A stretch of DNA of 64,000 nt from JBBROS01 sp965213845. Lineage in GTDB: Bacteria; Pseudomonadota; Alphaproteobacteria; Acetobacterales; Acetobacteraceae. Where the stretch lies: NCBI GenBank assembly GCA_965213845.1, contig CBDCAI010000004.1, positions 1,612,001 to 1,676,000 on the forward strand, in the 5' to 3' direction. Made by a program: the position numbers and the translations under genes. Positions 24,090-33,220 of the stretch are shown here, in pieces. Under the pieces are notes generated by a model, which worked only from the letters and a program-made list of their open reading frames with translations, ran no database searches and was not told the DNA's origin. How positions within the stretch are numbered: the first letter of the stretch is position 1; every line of letters starts with the position of its first letter.

Positions 24090-26435
24090 ATGCTGTCCCG
24101 CAACCTCGAGCAGACGCTGCACCGCGCCCTCTCTCTCGCCAGCGAGCGCCGGCATGAATACGCGACGCTGGAGCACCTGCTGCTCGGGCTGGCCGACGAC
24201 AGCGACGCGGCGACCGTGCTGCGGGCCTGCGGGGTCGACCTGGACAAGCTGCGGCAGGACCTCAGCGAGTTCCTCGACAAGGACCTCTCGGGCCTGGCGA
24301 CCGACCGGGCGGGCGACCCGAAGCCCACGGCCGGGTTCCAGCGCGTCGTGCAGCGGGCGGCGATCCATGTGCAGAGCTCCGGCCGGGACGAGGTGACGGG
24401 GGCCAACGTGCTGGTGGCGCTGTTCTCCGAGCGCGAGAGCCACGCCGTATACTTCCTGCAGCTGCAGGACATGACCCGGCTGGATGCGGTGAACTTCATC
24501 AGCCACGGCATCGCCAAGGCGCCGGGGCGGACGGCCCAGCGGCCCGTCGCCGGGAACAAGGAGGAGAGCGCGCCCGAGAGCGAGCGCGAGGAGAAGCCCG
24601 GCCGCCGGCAGCAGGACGCGCTGACCAACTACTGCGTGAACTTGAACAAGAAGGCGCAGGCCGGGAAGATCGACCCGCTGATCGGCCGTGACCAGGAGAT
24701 CGAGCGGACGATCCAGATCCTGTGCCGGCGCACGAAGAACAACCCGCTGTATGTGGGCGACCCGGGCGTGGGCAAGACGGCCATCGCCGAGGGCCTGGCC
24801 AAGCGCATCGTCGAGGGCGACGTGCCGGAGGTTCTGGCAAAAAGCACGATTTTCGCGCTGGACATGGGCGCGCTGCTGGCGGGCACGCGGTATCGTGGCG
24901 ATTTCGAGGAGCGGCTGAAGGCGGTCGTGACCGAGCTGGAGGCGCATGCCGGCAGCATCCTGTTCATCGACGAGATCCATACGGTGATCGGGGCCGGGGC
25001 GACGAGCGGCGGCGCGATGGATGCGTCGAACCTGCTGAAGCCGGCGCTGGCCTCGGGCAACATGCGCTGCGTGGGCAGCACGACGTACAAGGAATACCGG
25101 AACTACTTCGAGAAGGACCGGGCGCTGGTGCGGCGCTTCCAGAAGATCGACGTGAACGAGCCGTCGATGGAGGACGCGATCAAGATCCTGCGCGGGCTCA
25201 AGACCAACTACGAGAAGCACCACAAGGTCCGCTACACCGAGGAGGCGATCCGCGGGGCGGTGGAGCTTTCGGCCAAGTACATCAACGATCGCAAGCTGCC
25301 GGACAAGGCGATCGACGTGATCGACGAGGTGGGTGCGTCGCGGATGCTGCAGCCGGAGGGCAAGCGCCGCAAGACGGTGACGCTGAAGGACGTGGAGGAG
25401 ATCGTCGCCAAGATCGCGCGCATCCCACCGAAGTCGGTGAGCGCCGACGACAAGGAGACGCTGCGGAACCTGGAGCGCGACCTGAAGTCCATGGTGTTCG
25501 GCCAGGACAAGGCGATCGAGGCGCTGGCGGCGGCGATCAAGCTGTCGCGGGCCGGGCTGCGGGAGCCGGAGAAGCCGATCGGCAACTACCTGTTCAGCGG
25601 CCCGACGGGCGTCGGCAAGACCGAGGTGGCCCGGCAGCTGGCGAGCACGCTCGGGATCGAGCTGACCCGGTTCGACATGAGCGAGTACATGGAGCGGCAC
25701 AGCGTCTCACGGCTGATCGGCGCGCCGCCCGGCTATGTCGGGTTCGACCAGGGCGGCCTGCTGACCGACGCGATCGACCAGCATCCACATTGCGTGCTGC
25801 TGCTGGACGAGATCGAGAAGGCGCACCCGGACCTGTTCAACATCCTGTTGCAGGTGATGGACCACGGCAAGCTGACCGATCACAACGGCAAGGTCGTGGA
25901 CTTCCGCAACGTCATCCTGATCATGACGACAAATGCCGGCGCGTCCGACATGGCCAAGGAGGCGATCGGGTTCGGGCGGACGGAGCGGGAGGGCGAGGAC
26001 ACCGAGGCGGTGAAGAAGCTGTTCACGCCGGAGTTCCGCAACCGGCTCGACGCGACGATCGCCTTTGCCGGGCTGACGCCCGAGATCGTGGGCATGGTGG
26101 TCGAGAAGTTCGTCATGCAGCTGGAGGCGCAGCTGGCGGACCGGAACGTCACCATCGAGCTGTCTTCGGCGGCCAAGGAGTGGCTGGCGGAGCGGGGCTA
26201 TGACCGGCTGTATGGCGCGCGTCCGCTGGGCCGGGTCATCCAGGAATACATCAAGAAGCCCCTGGCGGAGGAGCTGCTGTTCGGCAAGCTGGTCAAGGGC
26301 GGGTCGGTGAAGGTGGCCTTGAAGGACGACAAGCTGGACTTCGAGTACACCGAGGCCGCGGTGTCCGTGGCGCCGAAGCCCGAGGGCGACGGCGACGAGG
26401 GGGCCAGCGAACGCGAGCCGGAGACGGCCGAATGA
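24090..26435 (+). CDS. clpA: ATP-dependent Clp protease ATP-binding subunit ClpA
   Basis: AAA+ unfoldase of the ClpAP protease, 781 residues. It has a double Clp-N domain (about 1-145, beginning MLSRNLEQTLHRALSLA), a first AAA module with Walker A GDPGVGKT near 223-230 and Walker B ILFIDEIH, and a second module with GPTGVGKTE near 504-512 and LLLDEIEKAH. A D2-small domain follows and an acidic tail ends the protein. The absence of a long middle coiled-coil separates it from ClpB. It pairs with clpS upstream; clpP is not in the window. Confidence 0.97.
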   Translation: MLSRNLEQTLHRALSLASERRHEYATLEHLLLGLADDSDAATVLRACGVDLDKLRQDLSEFLDKDLSGLATDRAGDPKPTAGFQRVVQRAAIHVQSSGRDEVTGANVLVALFSERESHAVYFLQLQDMTRLDAVNFISHGIAKAPGRTAQRPVAGNKEESAPESEREEKPGRRQQDALTNYCVNLNKKAQAGKIDPLIGRDQEIERTIQILCRRTKNNPLYVGDPGVGKTAIAEGLAKRIVEGDVPEVLAKSTIFALDMGALLAGTRYRGDFEERLKAVVTELEAHAGSILFIDEIHTVIGAGATSGGAMDASNLLKPALASGNMRCVGSTTYKEYRNYFEKDRALVRRFQKIDVNEPSMEDAIKILRGLKTNYEKHHKVRYTEEAIRGAVELSAKYINDRKLPDKAIDVIDEVGASRMLQPEGKRRKTVTLKDVEEIVAKIARIPPKSVSADDKETLRNLERDLKSMVFGQDKAIEALAAAIKLSRAGLREPEKPIGNYLFSGPTGVGKTEVARQLASTLGIELTRFDMSEYMERHSVSRLIGAPPGYVGFDQGGLLTDAIDQHPHCVLLLDEIEKAHPDLFNILLQVMDHGKLTDHNGKVVDFRNVILIMTTNAGASDMAKEAIGFGRTEREGEDTEAVKKLFTPEFRNRLDATIAFAGLTPEIVGMVVEKFVMQLEAQLADRNVTIELSSAAKEWLAERGYDRLYGARPLGRVIQEYIKKPLAEELLFGKLVKGGSVKVALKDDKLDFEYTEAAVSVAPKPEGDGDEGASEREPETAE

Positions 26436-26445
26436 GGGCGCGGGC

Positions 26446-26724
26446 ATGAAGGCGGTGTGGAACGGCCGGGTGGTCGCCGAAAGCGACGACATCGTGACGG
26501 TGGAGGGCAACGCCTATTTCCCGGCCAGCGCCCTCGATCGGTCCGTGGTGAAGGAGAGCGCCCTAACCAGCGTGTGTGGCTGGAAGGGGACGGCGAAGTA
26601 CTACTCGCTCGAGGTGGACGGCAAGCAGAACAAGGACGCCGTCTGGTTCTATCCGGAGCCGAAGAAGGGCGCCGAGCAGGTCGCGGGCCGCGTCGCCTTC
26701 TGGAAGGGCGTCGCGGTCTCCTGA
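26446..26724 (+). CDS. DUF427 domain-containing protein
   Basis: A 92-residue protein covering a single DUF427 domain: MKAVWNGRVVAESDDIVTVEGNAYFP, then TSVCGWKGTAKYYSLEVDG and AVWFYPEPKKGAEQVAGRVAFWKGV. The conserved Cys-x-Trp-Lys-Gly and Tyr-Pro pattern is intact. Function of the family is not established. It starts 10 bp after clpA ends and is probably cotranscribed with it; a short tandem repeat follows. Confidence 0.92.
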   Translation: MKAVWNGRVVAESDDIVTVEGNAYFPASALDRSVVKESALTSVCGWKGTAKYYSLEVDGKQNKDAVWFYPEPKKGAEQVAGRVAFWKGVAVS

Positions 26725-26734
26725 GCCTGGTTGC

Positions 26735-26799
26735 CGGACCGGGGCGGCGGACTGGGGCGGCGGACTGGGGTGGCGGACTGGTGTGGCGGACTGGGGCTA
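26735..26799. repeat. 13-bp tandem repeat x5
   Basis: Five 13-bp units based on CGGACTGGGGCGG begin at 26735, 26748, 26761, 26774 and 26787. They fill the short space between the DUF427 gene and the convergent SDR gene, whose last codons begin at 26797. The period is not a multiple of the helical repeat and not in a coding frame. Confidence 0.9.
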
Positions 26800-27549
26800 C
26801 TCCGTCCGCTTGACCGTCAGCGGGCCGGCGGCCTGGCAGGTCGGCATCATCTCGATGCGGTTGATGTTGACGTGCTTCGGCAGGCCGACGACCCAGGCCA
26901 CGGCCTCGGCGATGTCCTGCGGGTTCAGCGGCGTGGTGCCCTTGTAGACCGCTGCGGCCTTGTCGGAGTCGCCCAGGCGGATGCTGCTGAACTCGCTGCC
27001 GCCCACCAGGCCCGGCTCCAGGTCGGTGACGCGGACGCCGGTGCCCACCAGGTCGCACTTCAGGTTCATGCTGAACTGGGACACGAAGGCCTTGCTGGCG
27101 CCGTACACGTTGCCGCCGGGATAGGGATACATGGCGGCGGTGCTGCTGAGGTTGATGATGTGGCCGCGGTCGCGCGCGACCATGCCGGGCAGCATGGCGT
27201 GGGTGACGTGCATGAGGCCGACGATGTTGGTCATGACCATCGTGTCCCAGTCGGCGACCTGGCTGACCTGGGCGGGGCTGACGCCGCGGGCGAGGCCGGC
27301 ATTGTTGACCAGGACGTCCACCGCCTTCCAGTCCGCGGGCAGGCTGCCGGGCAGGGCGGCGACGGCGGCCTTGTCGGTCACGTCGAGCGCGATGGGCAGC
27401 AGCTTGTCGCCGAGCGCCTGGTGCAGCGCGTCCAGCCGGTCCTTGCGCCGGGCTGCTGCGATGACGCGATGGCCGTCCGCCACCATGCGCCGGGCGATCG
27501 CCTCGCCGAACCCGGCGCTCGCGCCCGTCACCAGAACCGTCAATGTCAT
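26797..27549 (-). CDS. SDR-family oxidoreductase, YdfG-like (3-hydroxy acid / malonic semialdehyde reductase type)
   Basis: A 250-residue short-chain dehydrogenase. The cofactor motif is TGASAGFGEAIAR, with NNAG at LVNNAGLARG, catalytic Ser in NLSSTAAMYPYPGG and YGASK. The Phe in the glycine motif, the C-terminal HVNINRIEMMPTCQ and the overall length match the YdfG group, which oxidises L-allo-threonine/serine and reduces malonic semialdehyde with NADP(H). Exact substrate unproven. It is the last gene of a minus-strand run, 38 bp after the EEP-family gene. Confidence 0.92.
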   Translation of the reverse strand: MTLTVLVTGASAGFGEAIARRMVADGHRVIAAARRKDRLDALHQALGDKLLPIALDVTDKAAVAALPGSLPADWKAVDVLVNNAGLARGVSPAQVSQVADWDTMVMTNIVGLMHVTHAMLPGMVARDRGHIINLSSTAAMYPYPGGNVYGASKAFVSQFSMNLKCDLVGTGVRVTDLEPGLVGGSEFSSIRLGDSDKAAAVYKGTTPLNPQDIAEAVAWVVGLPKHVNINRIEMMPTCQAAGPLTVKRTE

Positions 27550-27587
27550 CGGAGTCTCCGTGTTTTCCCCGGCGACACCCTAGACCG

Positions 27588-28460
27588 CTAGTCCGGCAGG
27601 CGGAAGCGGACGGAGACGGGGCAGTGGTCGGACAGGTGTTCGCGCATGGCCGGCGCGGTCTCGCGGTAGACCAGGACGCGCAGGGTGGCGGGCTGCATCC
27701 AGGCGCGGGCGGCGCCGCCGGCGATGATGTGGTCGATGAAGGTGTTGCCACCCCAGCATGGCGTGCCCTGGCCGGCGGTGGCGCGGGCCAGGGGGGCTGT
27801 GGCATTCAGGGCGGCGAGCATCTCGTCCGAGCCGTCCATGACACGGTTGAAGTCGCCCAACAGGACGAAGGGCGCCCCCTCCGTCGCGCGCTGGGCCACC
27901 CAGCCCTGCAGCGGGGCGAGCTGGCGGCGCAGGACCTGGCAGTTGCGGTTGCGGCCCTGCAGCGGCGCGTCGTGGCAGCCGGTCTTGAGGTGGACGTTCA
28001 GCAGCCGGAGCCGACTGCCCTGCTGCACGACGGTGATGTCGGCACCGCTGCGCAAGTGGCGTTGCGCGCCGGGGTTGAGGTCGAGCGCCACGAGGTCCGG
28101 GTTGCGCTCGACGACGAGGCCGCGGCGGACGGCGAAGCCGGTGCGCTGCACGACGTCGTCGTTGGTCAGGAACAGGGTGTATCGGTCGGGCGGGAAGACC
28201 TCGGCGGCGGCGGCGGCGCCGTCCACCTCCTGGAAGGCGACCACGTCGGCGTCCAGCTGGGCGGCGTAGCGGCGGAGCAGGGCACGGTCGGCTGCGGGCT
28301 TGGGCATGACGTCGCGCGGCAGGGCGGGGTCCCCGGCGGGGCGCAGGGTCAGCCATTCGAGGTTCCAGGTCGCGACCTTCAGCTCCGCAGCCAGGGCCGC
28401 GGGCCCAGGGGTGATCAGCCCGGCGGCGAGCAGGAGTGCGGCGAGCAGGAGGGCTTTCAC
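27588..28460 (-). CDS. Secreted endonuclease/exonuclease/phosphatase (EEP) family protein
   Basis: About 290 residues. A GTG start at 28460 overlaps the stop of the DUF2075 gene in a GTGA arrangement and begins directly with a signal peptide (VKALLLAALLLAAGLITPG), so the product is exported. EEP-fold motifs are in order: VATWNLEWL (Asn), FQEV (Glu), LLGDFNRV (Asp/Asn), FIDHIIAGG and LSDHCPVSV (Asp/His). The fold covers nucleases, sphingomyelinases and inositol phosphatases; substrate cannot be told from sequence, though a secreted DNase/RNase is a fair guess. Upstream in-frame sequence is read-through of the helicase gene and not part of this protein. Confidence 0.9.
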   Translation of the reverse strand: MKALLLAALLLAAGLITPGPAALAAELKVATWNLEWLTLRPAGDPALPRDVMPKPAADRALLRRYAAQLDADVVAFQEVDGAAAAAEVFPPDRYTLFLTNDDVVQRTGFAVRRGLVVERNPDLVALDLNPGAQRHLRSGADITVVQQGSRLRLLNVHLKTGCHDAPLQGRNRNCQVLRRQLAPLQGWVAQRATEGAPFVLLGDFNRVMDGSDEMLAALNATAPLARATAGQGTPCWGGNTFIDHIIAGGAARAWMQPATLRVLVYRETAPAMREHLSDHCPVSVRFRLPD

Positions 28461-30313
28461 AGCAGGACGGGCTCGGGCATGGCGGGATGATCGGCGGATG
28501 CGGCGCTGTCGTCCAGGCCGGGTTCGAGGGGCGGGACGCCGCAGTGCCCGAGGTATGCGGCGACGGCGTCGTACTGGGCGGGGTCGCGCGTGGGGTCGCG
28601 GCTGTCGCCCTCCGGCACCCAGATGATGAGCGACTGGCGGGCGCGGGTCAGCAGCACGCGGTAGGCGTTGAGGCGGTTGGAGAGGGTCTCGGCGCTGCGC
28701 GGCACGGTCCAGGCAGTGGCGCGGAAGGCGCGGGCCTGCCAGGATTCCGTGCCTGCATGGGTGGCGCGGACCAGGTCGAGGTCCCAGCAGAGCCCGACAT
28801 GTTCGAGCTCGAGGCCCTGGACGCCGAACTCGGTCCCGGCGGTCTCGAGCGCCTCGGCGCTGCGGATGTCGGGCCAGGTGCCGAGGAACCAGCGTGCGAC
28901 GGCGTCCTCGTCCTGGTGCCAGAGCTGCTCGCCGAGGCCTTCGGCCCGGAGGCGCCGGGCGCCGGTGCTGGCGAGCAGGCCGCAGCGGCGGGGATGCCGG
29001 CGGGTCAGGGCGTCGCGCATGGCGGCCAGCGAGCGGGTGAGGCGGACGGGCAAAGCGGGGCCGGCCAGGCGCCGCGCCGCCTGGGGGGTGCCGGCCAGCA
29101 CGGCGTCCACCCAGCGGACCAGCTGGGGCGCGCGGTAGGCGCGGAGGGGGCTGCCGAGATGGAGGTCGGGGTCGAGTTGCAGGCGGGGCGTCGGGACCAG
29201 GTGCTGGCGGGGGTCGCTGGACTGCAGGGCGGCGGGCGGGGCGTGGGTGTGCCAGGCCGGCCGGGTCTCGAGCGCCTGGCCCCAGTTCGCCAGGCCGCCT
29301 TCGCCGGCGTGGATCTCCTGCCCGCCGCCGAGCAGGCAGACGATGGCGGACCAGCCGGGGGTGCGGGCCATGATGTCCAGGATGAGGGCGGGCTCGGAAT
29401 CCGCGAGGGGCACGGGGCGGTTGCGGGACTTGCGAATGGCGTAGTCGGCGGTCCAGCAGCGCTGGGCCTCGTCGATGACGAGCACGCGGTCGGGGGGCGG
29501 CGCCGGGCTGGGCACGTGCTGGTCGCGGAAGGCGTGCAGCGGCTGGATGACGGCCTCGATGCGCTGGCGGGCGGCGCGGGCCACCAGGCCCCGGGCGGCG
29601 GCGTCGCGCACCAGGGCGGCGCGGAGCACGTGCAGCAGGGCGGGGTTGCCGGTCAGGAAGGCGGCCCGGGCGCCGGTGCCTTTGGGCCCCGGGGTGCCGC
29701 GCGTGAATGCGGTGTCCAGGCCGCACAGCGTCTTGCCGGCACCGGGGGCGCCGGTGACGAACAGGATATGGCGGGTCCCCGTGGCTTCGGCGTGCGTCAG
29801 GACCGCGTCGACGGCGGCCCGGGTGCGCACGAGGTCATGGTGCGCGGCGCCGGCCAGCAGCAGGCGAGCGACGTCGTGCCGGGCATAAAGGTGGCAGGCC
29901 GCCTCCATCAGGCCCGGCACGGGGCGGTAGGGGGCCTGGGCCCAGCGTTCGGGCACGAGGCCGGGGACGGGGGGCAGACGGGCGACGTGGTCGAGCAGGC
30001 CGGGCAGCAGCAGGCGCGTGCAGGCGATGGGGGGTGCGGCGCCGGGGAAGGGGAGGGGGCGCTGGGCGACGACTCGCTCGCCCTGGACCAGGTGGATGGG
30101 CAGCACGGGGGCGTGGCGGCAACCCGCGTGGAAGTCGGCGAGGTCGAGGGCGGCGGCCTCGACCACGGAGCGGACGGTGCCGAACACGAGGACAGCGCCG
30201 GGCATGACGAGCACCGCCTCGATCCGGCGTTGCAGGCGCGGCAAGTGCAGGTCCGGCAGCAGGGCCCAGCCGGGACGCGTGAGGCTTCGGAGGAGAGGGA
30301 GCAGGAGGGACAC
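28457..30313 (-). CDS. DUF2075 / Schlafen-type helicase-domain protein with a degenerate nuclease-like N-terminus
   Basis: About 618 residues from a GTG at 30313 (the frame is open further up, but that overlaps dadA). The P-loop ATPase part has Walker A TGAPGAGKT, Walker B VLVIDEAQR, sensor-like CLLGGGQEIHAGEGG and the C-terminal YRVLLTRARQSLIIWVP motif of superfamily 1 helicases. This combination defines DUF2075 proteins. The N-terminal ~150 residues align by eye with the PD-(D/E)XK domain often fused to this helicase, but the usual RID...ELK/EFK active site reads RIE...FGTV. The segment is shortened, so cleavage activity is doubtful. Family members are suspected DNA/RNA-processing or defence factors. 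It lies 49 bp after dadA and is coupled to the EEP gene. Confidence 0.8.
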   Translation of the reverse strand: MSLLLPLLRSLTRPGWALLPDLHLPRLQRRIEAVLVMPGAVLVFGTVRSVVEAAALDLADFHAGCRHAPVLPIHLVQGERVVAQRPLPFPGAAPPIACTRLLLPGLLDHVARLPPVPGLVPERWAQAPYRPVPGLMEAACHLYARHDVARLLLAGAAHHDLVRTRAAVDAVLTHAEATGTRHILFVTGAPGAGKTLCGLDTAFTRGTPGPKGTGARAAFLTGNPALLHVLRAALVRDAAARGLVARAARQRIEAVIQPLHAFRDQHVPSPAPPPDRVLVIDEAQRCWTADYAIRKSRNRPVPLADSEPALILDIMARTPGWSAIVCLLGGGQEIHAGEGGLANWGQALETRPAWHTHAPPAALQSSDPRQHLVPTPRLQLDPDLHLGSPLRAYRAPQLVRWVDAVLAGTPQAARRLAGPALPVRLTRSLAAMRDALTRRHPRRCGLLASTGARRLRAEGLGEQLWHQDEDAVARWFLGTWPDIRSAEALETAGTEFGVQGLELEHVGLCWDLDLVRATHAGTESWQARAFRATAWTVPRSAETLSNRLNAYRVLLTRARQSLIIWVPEGDSRDPTRDPAQYDAVAAYLGHCGVPPLEPGLDDSAASADHPAMPEPVLL

Positions 30314-30362
30314 GGCCCAGCCTGAGGGGAGAATGGTTAGCGAAGCCTTAGCGGCGCTGGGG

Positions 30363-31613
30363 TCAGTAGCGGTCGAGCCCCAGATCGGCCGCTGCGATCT
30401 CGGGCGCGCGGCCCGAGACGGTGTCGGCCAGGACGCGGGCGGAGCCGCAGGCCATGGTCCAGCCGAGCGTGCCATGGCCGGTGTTGGTGAACAGGTTGGG
30501 GAAGGGCGTGGCACCGACGATGGGCGTGCCGTCGGGCGTCATGGGGCGCAGGCCGGTCCAGAAGCTGGCCTGCGCCACGTCGCCGCCGCCCGGGAACAGG
30601 TCGTTCACCGAGCGCTCCAGCGTGGCACGGCGCGGCTGGCGCAGGGTGGCGCTGAACCCGGCCAGCTCCGCCGTGCCGCCCACCCGGATGCGGTCGCCGA
30701 GCCGGGTGATGCCGACCTTGTAGGTCTCGTCCATGACGGTCGAGACCGGCGCCTGGTCGGGATCGGTGATCGGCAGGGTCAGCGAGTAGCCCTTCACGGG
30801 ATAGACCGGCAGCTGCAGGCCCAAGGGGCGGATCAGCGCAGGGGAGTAGCTGCCGAGGGCGACGACATAGGCGTCGGCGGTCAGCGTGCCCTCGGCGGTC
30901 ACGACGCCGGTGACGCGCTGGGCCTCGGTCGCCAGCCGCTGGATGGTGACGCCGTAGCGGAAGACGACGCCCTGCGCCGTGGCGAGGTCGGCCAGGTTGC
31001 GGGTGAACTGGTGTGCGTCGCCGGTCTCGTCGCCGGGCAGGCGCAGGCCGCCGACGATGCGGTCCTGGGTGCGTGCCAGAGCGGGCTCGGCGGCGACGCA
31101 GCCGGCGCGGTCGAGGATCTCGTAGCCGACATGGTACTCGTCGAGCACGGCGGTGTCGTCGCCGATGTGGTCCAGCTGCTTCTGCAGGCGGAACAGCTGC
31201 AGCGTGCCGCGCTGGCGTCCGTCGTACTCGATCCCGGTTTCGGCGCGCAGGTCGCGCAGCACGTCGCGGCTGTACTCGGCCAGGCGGACCATGCGGCCCT
31301 TGTTGGTGCGGTAGGCGTCTTCGGTGCAGTTGGCCAGCATCTGCGACAGCCACCAGCCGAGCCGGGCGTCGAGGCGGGGCCAGACGACGAAGGGGCGGTG
31401 GCGCATCATGAGCCACTTGAGCGCCTTGAGCGGGATGCCGGGCCCGGCCCAGGGGGCGGAGTAGCCGGGCGAGACCTGTCCGGCATTGGCGAAGCTGGTC
31501 TCGAGCCCCGGCCCGGGCTGCCGGTCGAGCACGGTGACCTCGTGCCCGGCGCGGGCGAGGTACCAGGCGGTGGTGGTGCCGACGACGCCGGCGCCGAGGA
31601 CGATGAGTTTCAT
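30363..31613 (-). CDS. dadA: D-amino acid dehydrogenase small subunit DadA
   Basis: FAD-dependent membrane-associated dehydrogenase that oxidatively deaminates D-amino acids (notably D-alanine) and feeds electrons to the respiratory chain. The 416-residue protein begins MKLIVLGAGVVGTTTAWYLA, a dinucleotide-binding motif, and has SFANAGQVSPGYSAPWA, PVYPVKGYSLT and the C-terminal GHGTLGWTMACGSARVLAD, all DadA signatures. The ATG at 31613 is preferred; an in-frame ATG at 31661 adds residues unlike the family. It is divergent from a CoA-transferase gene (119-bp gap). Confidence 0.95.
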   Translation of the reverse strand: MKLIVLGAGVVGTTTAWYLARAGHEVTVLDRQPGPGLETSFANAGQVSPGYSAPWAGPGIPLKALKWLMMRHRPFVVWPRLDARLGWWLSQMLANCTEDAYRTNKGRMVRLAEYSRDVLRDLRAETGIEYDGRQRGTLQLFRLQKQLDHIGDDTAVLDEYHVGYEILDRAGCVAAEPALARTQDRIVGGLRLPGDETGDAHQFTRNLADLATAQGVVFRYGVTIQRLATEAQRVTGVVTAEGTLTADAYVVALGSYSPALIRPLGLQLPVYPVKGYSLTLPITDPDQAPVSTVMDETYKVGITRLGDRIRVGGTAELAGFSATLRQPRRATLERSVNDLFPGGGDVAQASFWTGLRPMTPDGTPIVGATPFPNLFTNTGHGTLGWTMACGSARVLADTVSGRAPEIAAADLGLDRY

Positions 31614-31732
31614 GCCCGCAGGATGCGCGTGCTCGGGCCCGGCCGGCAACAGGTGGAGCACCCGGGGGTTGCCGCTGGCCCCTCCGGACCTGCTGGCCTA
31701 CCTTCGGGGCCGGTCGGCATGAGGAGAGCGGC

Positions 31733-32956
31733 GTGGCGGGTGCATTGTCCCATTTGAAGGTGCTCGACCTGTCGAGGGTGCTGGCCGGGCCCTGGGCCGG
31801 CCAGCTGCTCGGCGACCTCGGGGCGGAGGTGATCAAGGTGGAGCGGCCGGGCGTGGGCGACGACACGCGCAGCTGGGGCCCGCCCTGGCTCCCGGGCATG
31901 CCGGAGGGGGAGCGGCGGGACGCGGCCTACTTCCTGTGCACCAACCGCAACAAGCGCTCGGTGACGATCGACTTCACCCGGCCGGAAGGGCAGGCGCTGG
32001 TGCGCGGGCTGGCGGCGCAGTGCGACGTGCTGATCGAGAACTTTAAGGTGGGCGGGCTGGCGCAGTACGGGCTGGACTGGGAGTCGCTGCGGCAGGTGAA
32101 CCCGCGGCTGGTGTACTGCTCGGTGACCGGCTTCGGCCAGACCGGCCCCTACGCGAAGCGGGCCGGCTACGATTTCCTGATCCAGGGCATGGGCGGGCTG
32201 ATGAGCATCACCGGGCGGCCCGACGGGGAGCCGGGGGGCGGGCCGCAGAAGGTCGGCGTGGCGCTGACCGACATCCTGACGGGGCTCTATGCCTGCAACG
32301 CCATCCAGGCGGCGCTGTCGCACCGGGAACGGAGCGGCGAGGGGCAGTGGATCGACATGGCGCTGCTGGATGTGCAGGTGGCGAGCCTGGCGAACCAGAC
32401 GATGAACTACCTGGCCTCGGGCGAGGCGCCGGTGCGGATGGGCAACGCGCACCCGAACATCGTGCCCTACCAGGACTTCCCGACGCAGGACGGGTCGATG
32501 ATCGTGGCGGTGGGCAATGACGGGCAGTTCGGGCGGCTGTGCGCGGTGGGGGGGCATCCGGAGTGGGCCGACGATCCGCGGTTCCGGACCAACACGGACC
32601 GGGTGCGGCACCGTGCGGCGTTCGAGGCGGCGTTCAGCGCGGTCTCGGCCGGGCGGACGACGGCGGACTGGGTGGCGGCGCTGGAGACGGCGGGCGTTCC
32701 CTGCGGCCCGATCAACACGCTGGCCGACGTGTTCGCGGACCCGCAGGTGGTGGCGCGCGGGCTGAACATGCACATGGCGCATGCGTCGGGGACCGACGCG
32801 AGCCTGGTGGCGAACCCGATCCGCATGTCGGCCACCCCGCCCGAGTACCGTCTGCCGCCGCCGCAGCTCGGCGCCGACACGCGGGCGGTGCTGGGCGGCT
32901 GGCTGGGGCTCGACGACGCGGCGCTGTCGGGCCTGGCGCGGGACGGAATGGTTTGA
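31733..32956 (+). CDS. CaiB/BaiF (family III) CoA-transferase
   Basis: A 407-residue CoA-transferase with the family start LSHLKVLDLSRVLAGPWAGQLLGDLGAEVIKVERP, then NKRSVTIDFTRPEGQALVRGL and GVALTDILTGLYA, which carries the catalytic Asp. It moves CoA between carboxylic acids; the acid pair is not evident. It resembles succinyl-CoA:dicarboxylate and formyl-CoA transferases more than the Mct-type protein at 12561. The start is GTG at 31733. The 264-bp gap after it (32957-33220) contains no supported gene. Confidence 0.93.
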   Translation: MAGALSHLKVLDLSRVLAGPWAGQLLGDLGAEVIKVERPGVGDDTRSWGPPWLPGMPEGERRDAAYFLCTNRNKRSVTIDFTRPEGQALVRGLAAQCDVLIENFKVGGLAQYGLDWESLRQVNPRLVYCSVTGFGQTGPYAKRAGYDFLIQGMGGLMSITGRPDGEPGGGPQKVGVALTDILTGLYACNAIQAALSHRERSGEGQWIDMALLDVQVASLANQTMNYLASGEAPVRMGNAHPNIVPYQDFPTQDGSMIVAVGNDGQFGRLCAVGGHPEWADDPRFRTNTDRVRHRAAFEAAFSAVSAGRTTADWVAALETAGVPCGPINTLADVFADPQVVARGLNMHMAHASGTDASLVANPIRMSATPPEYRLPPPQLGADTRAVLGGWLGLDDAALSGLARDGMV

Positions 32957-33220
32957 GGCCGGTCTGTCGCTGAACGATCATGGATGGCGGGGGCAGCGAG
33001 GTCTTGCGCCGGGCGCCGTGGCAGAATCTGATGGGCTTTTTACGATGCCATGTCGTAGACGCGGTCTGGTGGCGACAGGCGGCCGGGATCGGGGGCGCAT
33101 GGCAGCGTGGGCGACCGGGGTGTGTTCCGGGTTCGCCCCTTTGGCGTGACGGGCCTTTCGCGACGCGTGCACACAGGAACGGAGCCGGGCCGCGACCCGG
33201 CGGCTGACGGCAGGTGGTTG

